From: Desulfatibacillum aliphaticivorans DSM 15576
Lineage (GTDB): Bacteria; Desulfobacterota; Desulfobacteria; Desulfobacterales; Desulfatibacillaceae
Length of the DNA: 64,000 nt
Assembly: GCF_000429905.1 (NCBI RefSeq)
Contig: NZ_AUCT01000012.1
Location: forward strand, 1 to 64,000
Reading direction: 5' to 3'
In this document: piece by piece, positions 42,948 through 50,883 of the stretch
How the letters are laid out: every line of letters starts with the position of its first letter
Numbering within the stretch: position 1 is the first letter of the stretch
Made by a program: the position numbers and the translations under genes
The notes under the pieces: generated by a model
What the model saw: the letters and a program-made list of their open reading frames with translations, nothing else
The model's database searches: none
Told to the model about the DNA's origin: nothing

Positions 42948-43451
42948 CTACACCTCCTGATGCATAAGCAGATTGGAGTCGGCCCTTCTATAGACCTGTC
43001 CGCTCCTGCCGTAGGTTGGAGGATCGGCGGAATCGCCCACCATAATGGAGGAGAAAAGATCCCGGACAAACATCAGGCAATCTTCGGCGATGGCCCGATT
43101 GGCGCTGGTCAACTCCCGCACCTTGTCTTTAAGATGGTTCAACTCCACCAGGGACTGCCTGATAGTCCTGAATATGCCGGGATCCCCGCCGCTGACCACT
43201 TTGTCGATGTGCCGGATGGACACCTTGGTCTTTTTGCCGGGAAACACTTTCTGCCACAGCACGTCCACATGGGGAATGGATTCCATGATGGCCTGGGCGA
43301 GCGCCTGCTTTCTGCAGGCCATTTTCATGATGGCATCCAGATTGGCTTCCACCAAAGCCTGGCGTTCCAATTCCAGGCAGCAGATCAGCTCGTCGTGGCG
43401 TTCCATGTCATTTCTCAATATGTCTTCCAGCGCCCTGATGATATCTTCCAT
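42948..43451 (-). CDS. flgN: Flagellar export chaperone FlgN
   Basis: 167 residues, almost all helical, with the FlgN pattern of long amphipathic helices (LEDILRNDMERHDELICCLELERQALVEAN, then LVELNHLKDKVRELTSANRAIAEDCL). It would guard FlgK and FlgL, which are encoded directly downstream, until export. Assignment rests on position and helical pattern more than strong motifs. AAGGAGG precedes the ATG. The FliA-type promoter candidate lies just upstream. Confidence 0.8.
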   Translation of the reverse strand: MEDIIRALEDILRNDMERHDELICCLELERQALVEANLDAIMKMACRKQALAQAIMESIPHVDVLWQKVFPGKKTKVSIRHIDKVVSGGDPGIFRTIRQSLVELNHLKDKVRELTSANRAIAEDCLMFVRDLFSSIMVGDSADPPTYGRSGQVYRRADSNLLMHQEV

Positions 43452-43486
43452 ACTCAGGCCCTCCTTAGATCTTTACACGATCTTAT

Positions 43487-43517
43487 ATTCTTATCGGATG
43501 GGATCATTAATCCCTAA
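43487..43517 (-). promoter_or_regulatory. Sigma-28 (FliA)-like promoter before flgN
   Basis: On the minus strand TCCGATAA (43491-43498) matches 7 of 8 bases of the -10 element GCCGATAA. An 11-bp spacer upstream is TTAGGGAT, a weak version of TAAAGTTT. It stands 40 bp before the flgN ATG, in the only gap (62 bp) between flgJ and flgN, and would drive the late genes flgN, flgK, flgL, csrA and fliW. Confidence 0.45.
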
Positions 43518-43831
43518 AGAACCGCTTCCAGATTACCGCCTTTCGCCGCCTGGGGGGCGTTCAACTGGCGGTACAACATCTCCCCCATTCCCAGACCGTT
43601 TCCCTCGGAGCATTTTTCCGCCAGGGTTTGGTCCAGCATGGAGGTCATGAGCTTGCTTTCGTTGGAATTTCCCAGCAAACCGCCCTGGGGCAGGGACTGG
43701 CGTCCGTTTTTCAACAGGTTGTAGATAAACAGCGACTCGAAATCACCGCATGCCTTACGCAGTTTGGCGTCTTCGGCCTGGGTTTTCATTTCCTGGGTCA
43801 GCATGGCGGAAGTTGCGGAATTGATCTGCAT
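43514..43831 (-). CDS. flgJ: Rod-binding protein FlgJ (N-terminal domain only)
   Basis: 105 residues: LRKACGDFESLFIYNLLKNGRQSLPQGG is the rod-binding domain core. The muramidase domain present in E. coli FlgJ is absent, as in many Desulfobacterota and alphaproteobacteria, so a separate enzyme must open the peptidoglycan. AAGGAG precedes the ATG. It is 11 bp downstream of flgI. Confidence 0.88.
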   Translation of the reverse strand: MQINSATSAMLTQEMKTQAEDAKLRKACGDFESLFIYNLLKNGRQSLPQGGLLGNSNESKLMTSMLDQTLAEKCSEGNGLGMGEMLYRQLNAPQAAKGGNLEAVL

Positions 43832-43842
43832 GGCCGGACTCC

Positions 43843-45024
43843 TTATAAGATCACCAGTTCGCCTTGCAGGGCGCCGGCGGCTTTAATCATTTGAAAAATG
43901 GTGATGAGATCCCGGGGGGTGACGCCAATGGCGTTAAGCGCCCGGACCAAATCGCCTATGGTCGCTCCCGCGGGAACCACCATCAGCTGCTTGTTTTCTT
44001 CAGCCACGACCACTTGGGAATCAGCGGTGACCACGGTCTGCCCGCCCGGGGCGACAACAGCGCCGTCTTCCAGGTTAAGCTGTTCGGTCTGGGAGTCGGC
44101 CGGAGGATTGGGGCTGAAAGAAGCGGGCTGGGAAACCTGGGCGCTTTCCGTGATTTGAATGCTCAGGTTGCCGTGAGCCACAGCCACCGTGGAAATGCGG
44201 ACTTTCTCGCCGACGACCACGGTTCCGGTCTTCTCGTTTACGATCACCTTGGCCACGGCGTCGGGCATGATGTCCAGGTTTTCCACCATGGCCACCATGG
44301 AGACCACCTTATTCCGGTAATCCTGGGGGATGTCTATAATCACCGTGCCGGAGTCGGCGGCGTATGCCACGGGCATGCCTATTCCGTTATTGATGGCGTC
44401 CTTCATCCTGATTGCGGTGGTGAAGTCGGCGTCGTTCAATGCCAGGGTCAGTTCGTTTCTGCCCTGCAGTTGCATGGGAATCTCCCTTTCAATGGAGGCG
44501 CCGCCCACAATCCGGCCCACCGTGGGATGATTCTTGACCGCTCCGCCGCCGGCTGCGCCGCCCACGGAATAGCCGCCCACGGAAAGAGGCCCCTGGGCCA
44601 GGGCGTATACGTTGCGATCCACGCCGCGGAGAGGGGTGAGCAGCAAGGTCCCGCCCACCAGGCTTTTGGCGTCGCCCACGGAGGAAATGACCACGTCCAC
44701 CTGGCTGCCGATCCTGGCGAAGGGGGGAATGTCGGCCGTCACCATGACCGCCGCCACGTTCTTGACCTTGACGTCATCCTTGCTCACATGCACTCCCATG
44801 TGCTCCATCATGTTGACCAGGCCCTGGAGGGTGAATTCCGTACCCGACTTGTCGCCGGTGCCGTTAAGACCCACCACCAGGCCGTAGCCGATCAACTGGT
44901 TGGTGCGGACGCCCTTGATGCTGGCCAGTTCCTTGATCCGGGCGGCCTGGACGGTGGAAGCCGCCAAGGTAAAGGCTGCTGCGGCAAGTAAAACCAAACG
45001 TGCTATATTCCTGACTTTAGACAT
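43843..45024 (-). CDS. flgI: Flagellar P-ring protein FlgI
   Basis: 393 residues from the ATG at 45024 (GGAGG upstream). Signal peptide ARLVLLAAAAFTLAASTVQAARIKELA, then the family core KGVRTNQLIGYGLVVGLNGTGDK, TLLLTPLRGVDRNVYALAQGPLSVGGY and a C-terminal GATIGDLVRALNAIGVTPRDLITIFQMIKAAGAL. Forms the bushing ring in the peptidoglycan layer. It lies 20 bp after flgH. Confidence 0.95.
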   Translation of the reverse strand: MSKVRNIARLVLLAAAAFTLAASTVQAARIKELASIKGVRTNQLIGYGLVVGLNGTGDKSGTEFTLQGLVNMMEHMGVHVSKDDVKVKNVAAVMVTADIPPFARIGSQVDVVISSVGDAKSLVGGTLLLTPLRGVDRNVYALAQGPLSVGGYSVGGAAGGGAVKNHPTVGRIVGGASIEREIPMQLQGRNELTLALNDADFTTAIRMKDAINNGIGMPVAYAADSGTVIIDIPQDYRNKVVSMVAMVENLDIMPDAVAKVIVNEKTGTVVVGEKVRISTVAVAHGNLSIQITESAQVSQPASFSPNPPADSQTEQLNLEDGAVVAPGGQTVVTADSQVVVAEENKQLMVVPAGATIGDLVRALNAIGVTPRDLITIFQMIKAAGALQGELVIL

Positions 45025-45044
45025 ATCCTTGCCTCCAATCTTCC

Positions 45045-45773
45045 TTAAAACGGCCACACATGATCCAGGACGCGGGTTCCCCATCCGGGAATTTGTTTGT
45101 CTGCAATCACGCCTTTGCCGTAGTACTCGATGCGGGCGTCGGCGATGTAGGTGGACTGAACCACGTTGCTGGGATCTATATCTTCGGGGCGAACAATGCC
45201 CGAGATGGTCATGTATTGAGTTTCGTTATTCACCTTGATGGCCCGGGAGCCGGAAATCTGGAGGTTGCCGTTGGCCATGACCCCCACAACGCGGCCGGAC
45301 ACATAAGCGGTCACGCTGCCGCTGCGGTCGTTGGTCCCCTGCCCCGTAAAGCTGGGTTTGTAACCGGCGCTCAACAGGCTGTCGCCTTTCAAATTCTTAT
45401 TGGCGGCTTCCAGCCAGGTCATGTACCCGGCCAGGTCCGTCACGTCGGCGCTGACGCTGGAATCGCGGGTGGTGGTGGTCTTTGCTGTCAAGGAAGCCGT
45501 GGGGGTTTCCGTAATCCTGATGGTCACCAGGTCGCCGACCTGCCTTGCCCGCCTGTCTCCGAAAAACTGGCTTCCGCCCGGGTCGACCCACAAGGAGCCT
45601 TCGGCCGGACGAGGCGCGTTATAAGTGACGGTCGCCGGCTGCTCAAGCATGTGCTGCGGAGCGGTTGCTGCGGAAGGCGCAGGGCTGGCGAGAGTATCCT
45701 GCCTTTGGGTTGCGCACCCCATGGAGAGCGCCAGAACGATTGCCAAAATTATGATTCCTAAACGCATGATCAT
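45045..45773 (-). CDS. flgH: Flagellar L-ring lipoprotein FlgH
   Basis: 242 residues. Lipobox LSMGCATQRQ (Cys20) anchors it in the outer membrane. The core SLWVDPGGSQFFGDRRARQVGDLVTIRITE and the C-terminal IRPEDIDPSNVVQSTYIADARIEYYGKGVIADKQ-type segment are diagnostic. Forms the outer-membrane bushing ring, which confirms a Gram-negative envelope. GGAGG precedes the ATG. Confidence 0.94.
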   Translation of the reverse strand: MIMRLGIIILAIVLALSMGCATQRQDTLASPAPSAATAPQHMLEQPATVTYNAPRPAEGSLWVDPGGSQFFGDRRARQVGDLVTIRITETPTASLTAKTTTTRDSSVSADVTDLAGYMTWLEAANKNLKGDSLLSAGYKPSFTGQGTNDRSGSVTAYVSGRVVGVMANGNLQISGSRAIKVNNETQYMTISGIVRPEDIDPSNVVQSTYIADARIEYYGKGVIADKQIPGWGTRVLDHVWPF

Positions 45774-45788
45774 TTTACATCCTCCCGC

Positions 45789-46763
45789 CTAAAACCGGAC
45801 TTCCACCTGAGCCGGACCGGTGACCCGGCAGGTGATTATTTTTTCGCTCATCTTGTTTTCCACTTCTATGGCGTCGCCCAGACCGCCGGACTCTTTGGCC
45901 AAGCCTATGGCGGTGATGGAAAGAACGCCGTTTTCCGCCATGATAGTCACGTCCTCGCCCCGTTCAACCAGGGGCGGCTTTTCCAGCATTCTGGAAAGCA
46001 TGTGTTCGCCGGCGTCCATGTCCTGACGCAGCCGCATGCCTCTTACCTCTTTGGGATCGGTGACGACGCCGTCGGGCAGGCGGGAAAGGTTCCGCATTTC
46101 CACGGTTACGTCTCCAGCGGTGAGCACGTCCATGCGGTCCAGCTTGCGGGTCGCGACGACAACCGGGGCTTCGTAGTCCACCCAGGCGGCGATGCTCACC
46201 CTGCGCTCCATGTTTCCATCCACGCTGACGATTCCTTTCAGGCTGAGCTGGCCGTAATACTCATCATTGCGGCTGTCTTCCAAAACCACGTCCAGATAAC
46301 CCTCAGCCACAGGGCCGTTGCCGCGCACCTGAAACCGGCTGACTTCAAAATGGCCTAGGGGCAGCTTGTCGTTTAGAAAATCGATCAGCATGTCTTCAAA
46401 ATCCTGGTCGTCCACTTCCTGGAAGGAACGGTGCACTTTCACCCTGGAGGGAATTTCGACCACGGCGTTCTCGGGCAGATCCAGCCGATCCAGCTTGGCC
46501 TGGATCATGGCGCCCCGGAGGGAGCGGCGTTTGCCCGGAGCAGGCGCCCTTCCCAGGTAGACCTCATTGATTTCGTGGGAAAGAGAGTCCAGCCCGGAAA
46601 TTACGGCCACGTCTCTCAAAAAGACGCTGTCTTCCTGCACCCAGGCCTCGGACGGCACACGAATTTCGGGCCCCTTGGCGATTGCAGCGCCGGCCGCCAA
46701 GGCTGAGAATACGGCCAGGCTGGTTAACATAACGGCGAGCTTATGGGCGGAAAGACGTCTCAT
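45789..46763 (-). CDS. flgA: Flagellar basal-body P-ring assembly chaperone FlgA
   Basis: 324 residues, longer than E. coli FlgA (about 219). Signal peptide MRRLSAHKLAVMLTSLAVF, then an N-terminal extension, and the SAF-type C-terminal domain (VVATRKLDRMDVLTAGDVTVEMRN, RLRQDMDAGEHMLSRMLEKPPLVERGEDV). It assists FlgI in the periplasm. It sits directly between flgG and flgH, with 6- and 15-bp gaps. Confidence 0.88.
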   Translation of the reverse strand: MRRLSAHKLAVMLTSLAVFSALAAGAAIAKGPEIRVPSEAWVQEDSVFLRDVAVISGLDSLSHEINEVYLGRAPAPGKRRSLRGAMIQAKLDRLDLPENAVVEIPSRVKVHRSFQEVDDQDFEDMLIDFLNDKLPLGHFEVSRFQVRGNGPVAEGYLDVVLEDSRNDEYYGQLSLKGIVSVDGNMERRVSIAAWVDYEAPVVVATRKLDRMDVLTAGDVTVEMRNLSRLPDGVVTDPKEVRGMRLRQDMDAGEHMLSRMLEKPPLVERGEDVTIMAENGVLSITAIGLAKESGGLGDAIEVENKMSEKIITCRVTGPAQVEVRF

Positions 46764-46769
46764 GGATTA

Positions 46770-47552
46770 TTACCTCTTCACGTTGTTGGCTATCTGCAGC
46801 ATGCTGTCTGCCGTCTGGATAGCCTTGGAGTTTGCTTCGTAGGCCCGCTGGGCGATGATCATGGTCACCATTTCTTCCACCACGTTCACGTTGGACATTT
46901 CCAAAAAGCCCTGGCTGATGGTGCCAAAACCTTCGTCGCCGGGCGTTCCTTCCACTTCCTCGCCGGAAGCCTCGGTGGTTTTGTACAGGTTGCGGCCCAT
47001 GGAGTAGAGTCCCGCGGGGTTGGCGAAGTCGTAAAGCGTGATGTCGTAGGTGGCCACTTCTTCGTTGGCCGGGCCGAAAGCCGTGAGCTTGCCGCCGGAA
47101 TCCACGGAAATGAGAACCGCATCCGCGGGTACGGCGAATTCAGGCTGCAGCCTTTCACCGGCGGCGGTGGTGATGTAGCCTTCGGAATCGATCTTGAAAC
47201 TGCCGGCCCGAGTGTAGACTTCCTCGTTGTTGCTCAACACTTTAAAAAAGCCGTTTCCTTCAATGGCCCAGTCCAAATCGTTGCCGGTCTGGCTGTAATC
47301 GCCCTGGACGAAAATCTTTTGCACGCCCGTGGGTTTGGAGCCCATGCCGACCTGGAGGCCCGTGGGAAGTTGCGTTCCGCCCGTAGTTGTCGCGCCTGCC
47401 ACCCGGATCGTCTGATACATGAGATCCTGAAAATCGGGCCTGCTGCGTTTGAACGCGGTGGTGTTGATGTTGGCCAGGTTGTTGGAAACAACATCAATAT
47501 TGAGCTGTTGAGCCTCCATCCCGGTTGCTGCTGTCCATAATCCTCGTAACAT
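46770..47552 (-). CDS. flgG: Flagellar distal rod protein FlgG
   Basis: 260 residues, standard length. N-terminus MLRGLWTAATGMEAQQLNIDVVSNNLANINT, with the GNDLDWAIEGNGFF central motif, and C-terminus MSNVNVVEEMVTMIIAQRAYEANSKAIQTADSML. Polymerises into the distal rod. GGGAGG precedes the ATG. It follows flgF by 17 bp. Confidence 0.95.
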   Translation of the reverse strand: MLRGLWTAATGMEAQQLNIDVVSNNLANINTTAFKRSRPDFQDLMYQTIRVAGATTTGGTQLPTGLQVGMGSKPTGVQKIFVQGDYSQTGNDLDWAIEGNGFFKVLSNNEEVYTRAGSFKIDSEGYITTAAGERLQPEFAVPADAVLISVDSGGKLTAFGPANEEVATYDITLYDFANPAGLYSMGRNLYKTTEASGEEVEGTPGDEGFGTISQGFLEMSNVNVVEEMVTMIIAQRAYEANSKAIQTADSMLQIANNVKR

Positions 47553-47569
47553 GGCTATTGCCTCCCTTT

Positions 47570-48256
47570 TTACCTCAGCATGCCTACTTCGCTGACGGCT
47601 TTGGTATCCATTTCACTGGCTGTGTTCATATATTTTTGAAAGGTCTCATAAGTTCTTAACGACTCCATCATCTTGACCATTTCCTGGGGAACGATCACAT
47701 TGGATTGCTCCAGGTAGCCCTGGTTAACTATCGTCCCTTCGGGGCGCTCCAGCCGCTCGCCTGCGCCGCCTTCCGAAACGTAATAAGTAGCGCCTTCTTT
47801 GGAGAGCATTTTGGGGTTTTCAAAATTGACCACGGCAATGGTTTCCAGTTCCTTGCCGTCCACCATGAGGGTTCCGTCAGGGGCTACGGACAGGTCGCCG
47901 CCGTCCACCACAATAGGGGCGCCCCGGTCGCTCAGGAGCTTGTCGCCGGCCGCATTGACGATTTCCTTGTCCGCGTTCAGCAAAAAACGCCCCTGGCGAG
48001 TATAGCGAAGCCCGTTCTCGCCCTGCATTTCAAAGAAACCTTCGCCCTGGATGGAAAAGTCCAACTCATTTCCCGTGTGCTGCAAAGGCCCTTCGGACAT
48101 ATCGGTCTCGGTGTAGGGCTTGGAGTTTTTATCCAGGGCGTATATGTCGCGCTTGAATCCAGGGGTGGAGACGTTGGCCAGGTTATTGGAGATAACCTCA
48201 AACCGTTCGTACTCGTTATAAAAGCCCTTGGTTGCGTATATGGTTCCTATGTTCAT
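47570..48256 (-). CDS. flgF: Flagellar proximal rod protein FlgF
   Basis: 228 residues from the ATG at 48256 (AAGGAGG upstream). N-terminus MNIGTIYATKGFYNEYERFEVISNNLANVSTPGFK and GNELDFSIQGEGFF with LEQSNVIVPQEMVKMMESLRTYETFQKYM at the end, typical of the FlgF/FlgG rod family; the divergent start and position before flgG favour FlgF. A sigma-54-type promoter stands 44 bp upstream, so it opens the flgF-flgG-flgA-flgH-flgI-flgJ unit. Confidence 0.88.
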   Translation of the reverse strand: MNIGTIYATKGFYNEYERFEVISNNLANVSTPGFKRDIYALDKNSKPYTETDMSEGPLQHTGNELDFSIQGEGFFEMQGENGLRYTRQGRFLLNADKEIVNAAGDKLLSDRGAPIVVDGGDLSVAPDGTLMVDGKELETIAVVNFENPKMLSKEGATYYVSEGGAGERLERPEGTIVNQGYLEQSNVIVPQEMVKMMESLRTYETFQKYMNTASEMDTKAVSEVGMLR

Positions 48257-48299
48257 GCTTCCTCCTTGGTTTGCCCTGAGTCGGGTTGACCGGTGAAAT

Positions 48300-48315
48300 T
48301 GCAACCCGGGCGCCA
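48300..48315 (-). promoter_or_regulatory. Sigma-54 (RpoN) promoter of flgF
   Basis: The minus strand reads TGGCGCCCGGGTTGCA. This matches the TGGCAC-N5-TTGCA form with one mismatch, and GG and GC are exactly 10 bp apart. It lies 44 bp before the flgF ATG, so transcription would start close to the ribosome site. An enhancer-binding activator (FlrC/FleR type) is expected elsewhere. Confidence 0.65.
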
Positions 48316-48447
48316 AATGGAAAAAATCGGAAATCATGATTTTAACTCATTGATTTTATACGAATTAAAAATTTGGACTTTTTTGAAAGGAAGGAATAAC
48401 AGGGAAAAAAAGGTAAAAAATGCATGCCAAATCCAGGAAAAAAATGC

Positions 48448-48720
48448 CTAGCGGTCCATTTTTGCCTGATTGCTTTTGTAGACGAAGGAAAGAAGCTCCG
48501 CCACCACCACATAGAGTTCGGCCGGAATTTCCTCGTTCAGGTCCAGACGGGCCAGAACCTCCACCAGGTCCGGGTCTTCCTGGACCGGCACCCCATGTTT
48601 GCGGGCGAGATCGATGATTTTTTCCGCAATAATCCCTTTGCCGGTGGCGGTGACGCGGGGAGCGTTGTCCGCGAGGGCGTTATATTTAAGGGCGACGGCT
48701 TTTTTTATGGATTTTTTCAT
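48448..48720 (-). CDS. FlhB C-terminal domain paralog (FlhB2/YlqH type)
   Basis: 90 residues: KKAVALKYNALADNAPRVTATGKGIIAEKIIDLARKHGVPVQEDPDLVEVLARLDLNEEIP. It matches the cytosolic tail of FlhB after its cleavage site, but lacks the NPTH motif and all membrane helices. Such stand-alone copies occur in many flagellated bacteria and can interact with the export switch. It lies next to the fliK-like gene, whose product acts on FlhB. Gene order and 10-bp spacing support a shared transcript. Confidence 0.85.
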   Translation of the reverse strand: MKKSIKKAVALKYNALADNAPRVTATGKGIIAEKIIDLARKHGVPVQEDPDLVEVLARLDLNEEIPAELYVVVAELLSFVYKSNQAKMDR

Positions 48721-48730
48721 GTTCAGCGCC

Positions 48731-49846
48731 TTAAATCACAAAATCCAGCCCGTTTGGAGGTTCGGAAAACAATTCGTCGGCCAGGGAGATGTTTTCCAAA
48801 TAAGACTGTTCCTCCACATGAAAGGTCAGATCCATGAGCTGAAAGCCATGGCCGACCAGCCTGCTTTCCAGTTCATGAGCCCTGGCTTTTAAAAAATCCG
48901 CATTTTCCTGAGAAGAAAGGCTAAAACCGGCGCGCAAAAACCGGCCCAGCAGCGCCGCGTCAGCCCGAATTGGCCCTAAAGCGGATAAATCCAGACATAA
49001 GGAAGCGGTTATCAGGCGGTCTTTGCCTGCTTCATCCTTACCGCCGGACTCCCTGGACAAATCGGCCATGAACTGCACAAACCGGTGCTCTCCTCCCTGC
49101 AAAAACGGAACGGACAGGAAAAACCGCCCGTTCTCCTCCATGGCGGTGACATTGGCAAGCTGAAGGCCTTGCAGGTTATCTACAAAGGCCGCCAGTCTTT
49201 CGGCCTGGGGCGTGTTTTGCATTTCAGGACGGGATAAAAGCTGCATGACCAGGGCTTTCAAGTCGTTATCCAGCAAAGCCTGGGGCGATTGGAAGGGATT
49301 GGCTGAGGCGGCCTGAGCGCCCAGCTTGCTCTCCCACATCATGCCGGAATTCTGCACAAAATTCCTGACAGCATCAGCCGTGAGCGGCTTGCCGCCCCCC
49401 AGCGTCAGTCGGCTTAGAAGGTTGCTCAGGGCTTGCAACTCCTCTTTGGCGGCGGGGGGCGCCTTTGCCGCGGCGCCCTCCCCTTTCAGATCCAGCAGCC
49501 CCATCAAGTCCTTGAAAGGAGATTGCCGCAATCCATCCACCAGCTTGGCGAGCGCCCTGCCCTGGCTTTCGGCCTGAGCTTCTTTGGCCAGGGCCAAAAC
49601 AGGCACGGGATCCACGCTTTTAACTTCCATCAAATAGACTTTTCCGGGAATGAGTTCGGCGTTGGATTGAGCGATTATCTGATTGCCCCGGACCGAAAGC
49701 AAGAATTGTCCGGGGTTTAAGCTCTTTAAGACTTTCGCGGAGAGGACGTCTTTGGGGTTAAAGACGAATTTCGCCTTGGGATCCGCCAATTGCAGGAGGT
49801 CCGGGCCGAACCGGCGGATATTGCCTGGATCAATGGGGAGGGCCAT
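48731..49846 (-). CDS. FliK-like hook-length control protein
   Basis: 371 residues. It begins MALPIDPGNIRRFG and has a long Ala/Gln/Leu-rich variable region. The C-terminal domain (RFFLSVPFLQGGEHRFVQFMADLSRESGG, then LCLDLSALGPIRADAALLGRFLRAGFSL) resembles the FliK C-terminal substrate-switch domain (Flg_hook). It would measure hook length and switch the export specificity of FlhB. Position beside the FlhB-tail gene agrees. The start has a weak ribosome site. Identification is by domain pattern, since FliK sequences are poorly conserved. Confidence 0.7.
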   Translation of the reverse strand: MALPIDPGNIRRFGPDLLQLADPKAKFVFNPKDVLSAKVLKSLNPGQFLLSVRGNQIIAQSNAELIPGKVYLMEVKSVDPVPVLALAKEAQAESQGRALAKLVDGLRQSPFKDLMGLLDLKGEGAAAKAPPAAKEELQALSNLLSRLTLGGGKPLTADAVRNFVQNSGMMWESKLGAQAASANPFQSPQALLDNDLKALVMQLLSRPEMQNTPQAERLAAFVDNLQGLQLANVTAMEENGRFFLSVPFLQGGEHRFVQFMADLSRESGGKDEAGKDRLITASLCLDLSALGPIRADAALLGRFLRAGFSLSSQENADFLKARAHELESRLVGHGFQLMDLTFHVEEQSYLENISLADELFSEPPNGLDFVI

Positions 49847-49961
49847 GGCGAGTCTCGATAAAAATTAGGTTGCAGTTTTCCACGTCTCTAATAGTTGCAT
49901 AAACCTTTTATTATGTAGGGTTTCGCAAGCTCAACCCAACGATTCTATCGGGGTGATCGTC

Positions 49962-50026
49962 GGGTTACGAAGTCCGGCGTTGCGCTTCTCATGGGCGAAA
50001 ACGCGGGTGAACTTCAAACCCGACAT
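49962..50026 (+). repeat. Second dispersed intergenic repeat family, copy B
   Basis: GGGTTACGAAGTCCGGC, TTGCGCTTCTCATGGGCGAAAA and ACTTCAAACCCGACAT in order, matching the inverted copy at 38145-38210. It lies in the 255-bp gap upstream of the fliK-like gene, next to a further hairpin (GGGTT at about 49918 with AACCC at about 49933). Confidence 0.65.
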
Positions 50027-50074
50027 AGACTCACCCAAATTCGTCCTGAAAAACCATTTCCTAAAGTCTCAAAC

Positions 50075-50092
50075 GTCAAACGTAGATTTGAC
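50075..50092. repeat. Short inverted repeat after the DUF2802 gene
   Basis: GTCAAA and TTTGAC arms with a 6-nt centre (CGTAGA), 10 bp after the DUF2802 stop. A weak hairpin; possible remnant of a repeat. No T tract. Confidence 0.3.
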
Positions 50093-50101
50093 CCCATTGC
50101 T

Positions 50102-50611
50102 TTACGCCCCGCTCATTTTTTCAAATTTACGCTTGAGGCTGATGACCATGTCCACCTCGCCAAGGGGCATTTGCAGGCGGGAGGCGATTTCCTTGGGGGG
50201 CAGGCCTTTGGCGTCCAGGGCGACCACCTTTTGCTGCAGATCCACCACATGGTCGGAATGAACCTGTTTTCCGCCTTTCCTTGAAGGGTTTTGTTCGCCC
50301 AATAGGGTTTCGGCGCGCTTTAGCAAGAGATTCAAGCTGATGATGCGGGCGTCCAGATCGTGGTTGATCTTATTGATAATGGCTCGTTTTTCGGTAAGTT
50401 GGCCGTCAAATGCTTCGGCCAGCTTGCGCGACTCCTCCAAAACGGGCTCCAAAACCCGGGAGACGGCCATGAGAGCGGCTTCTTTGGGGACTTCAGGGCC
50501 TTTTGAAAAACGCCTCCAAACTAGAAACACCACCAGGATCAGGGCCGCGTCCATGACCACCTGGCTGATAATCCAAAATTCCAAAGGAAAGTTTTGCAGC
50601 ATAAAATCCAA
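50102..50611 (-). CDS. DUF2802-type membrane-anchored protein in the flagellar cluster
   Basis: 169 residues. One N-terminal helix (FWIISQVVMDAALILVVFLVW), a coiled coil (LEESRKLAEAFDGQLTEKRAIINKINHDLDARIISLN), and a C-terminal helix-turn-helix-like segment (QQKVVALDAKGLPPKEIASRLQMPLGEVDMVISL) characteristic of DUF2802. The tail resembles a small DNA-binding or sigma-like motif, but the protein is membrane tethered. Homologs occur next to flagellar genes in related bacteria; function unknown. Confidence 0.7.
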   Translation of the reverse strand: MDFMLQNFPLEFWIISQVVMDAALILVVFLVWRRFSKGPEVPKEAALMAVSRVLEPVLEESRKLAEAFDGQLTEKRAIINKINHDLDARIISLNLLLKRAETLLGEQNPSRKGGKQVHSDHVVDLQQKVVALDAKGLPPKEIASRLQMPLGEVDMVISLKRKFEKMSGA

Positions 50612-50622
50612 TCTCTTTCCGC

Positions 50623-50835
50623 CTATATCACAACATCCACAATGCCGCCGGCATTATCCTTGACCGGTTTTCTGGGGGCGGTCCGCTCATCGTTTTCCGA
50701 AGAGTCGCGGGAGTCGTCCTTTTCTTCCGGATTAGCCCGCCTCTTCTTCCATTTTTCGCGATCAGCGCCCTGATCCTTGACCGGCGTAACCCCTTTAACG
50801 GCGTCTGGGGGCTCTGGCCGAAATCTGATATCCAT
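50623..50835 (-). CDS. Small charged protein, unknown
   Basis: 70 residues, very rich in Lys, Asp, Glu and Arg (EKWKKRRANPEEKDDSRDSSENDER), ending in a short hydrophobic stretch (NAGGIVDVVI). No family recognised; probably disordered. Spaced 11 bp from the DUF2802 gene and 48 bp from the second fliL-like gene, with GGAGGCGAA before the ATG, so it is a credible gene. It has no FlgM-like pattern. Confidence 0.55.
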   Translation of the reverse strand: MDIRFRPEPPDAVKGVTPVKDQGADREKWKKRRANPEEKDDSRDSSENDERTAPRKPVKDNAGGIVDVVI

Positions 50836-50883
50836 TTCGCCTCCTTGTGCCTGCCGGATGAGGGATTGCGCGCATACCGGAAT

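Noticed and set aside
50623..50835. Small gene considered as FlgM
   Set aside because: It has no FlgM-like C-terminal sigma-binding helices; it is a charged low-complexity peptide and is not next to flgN.
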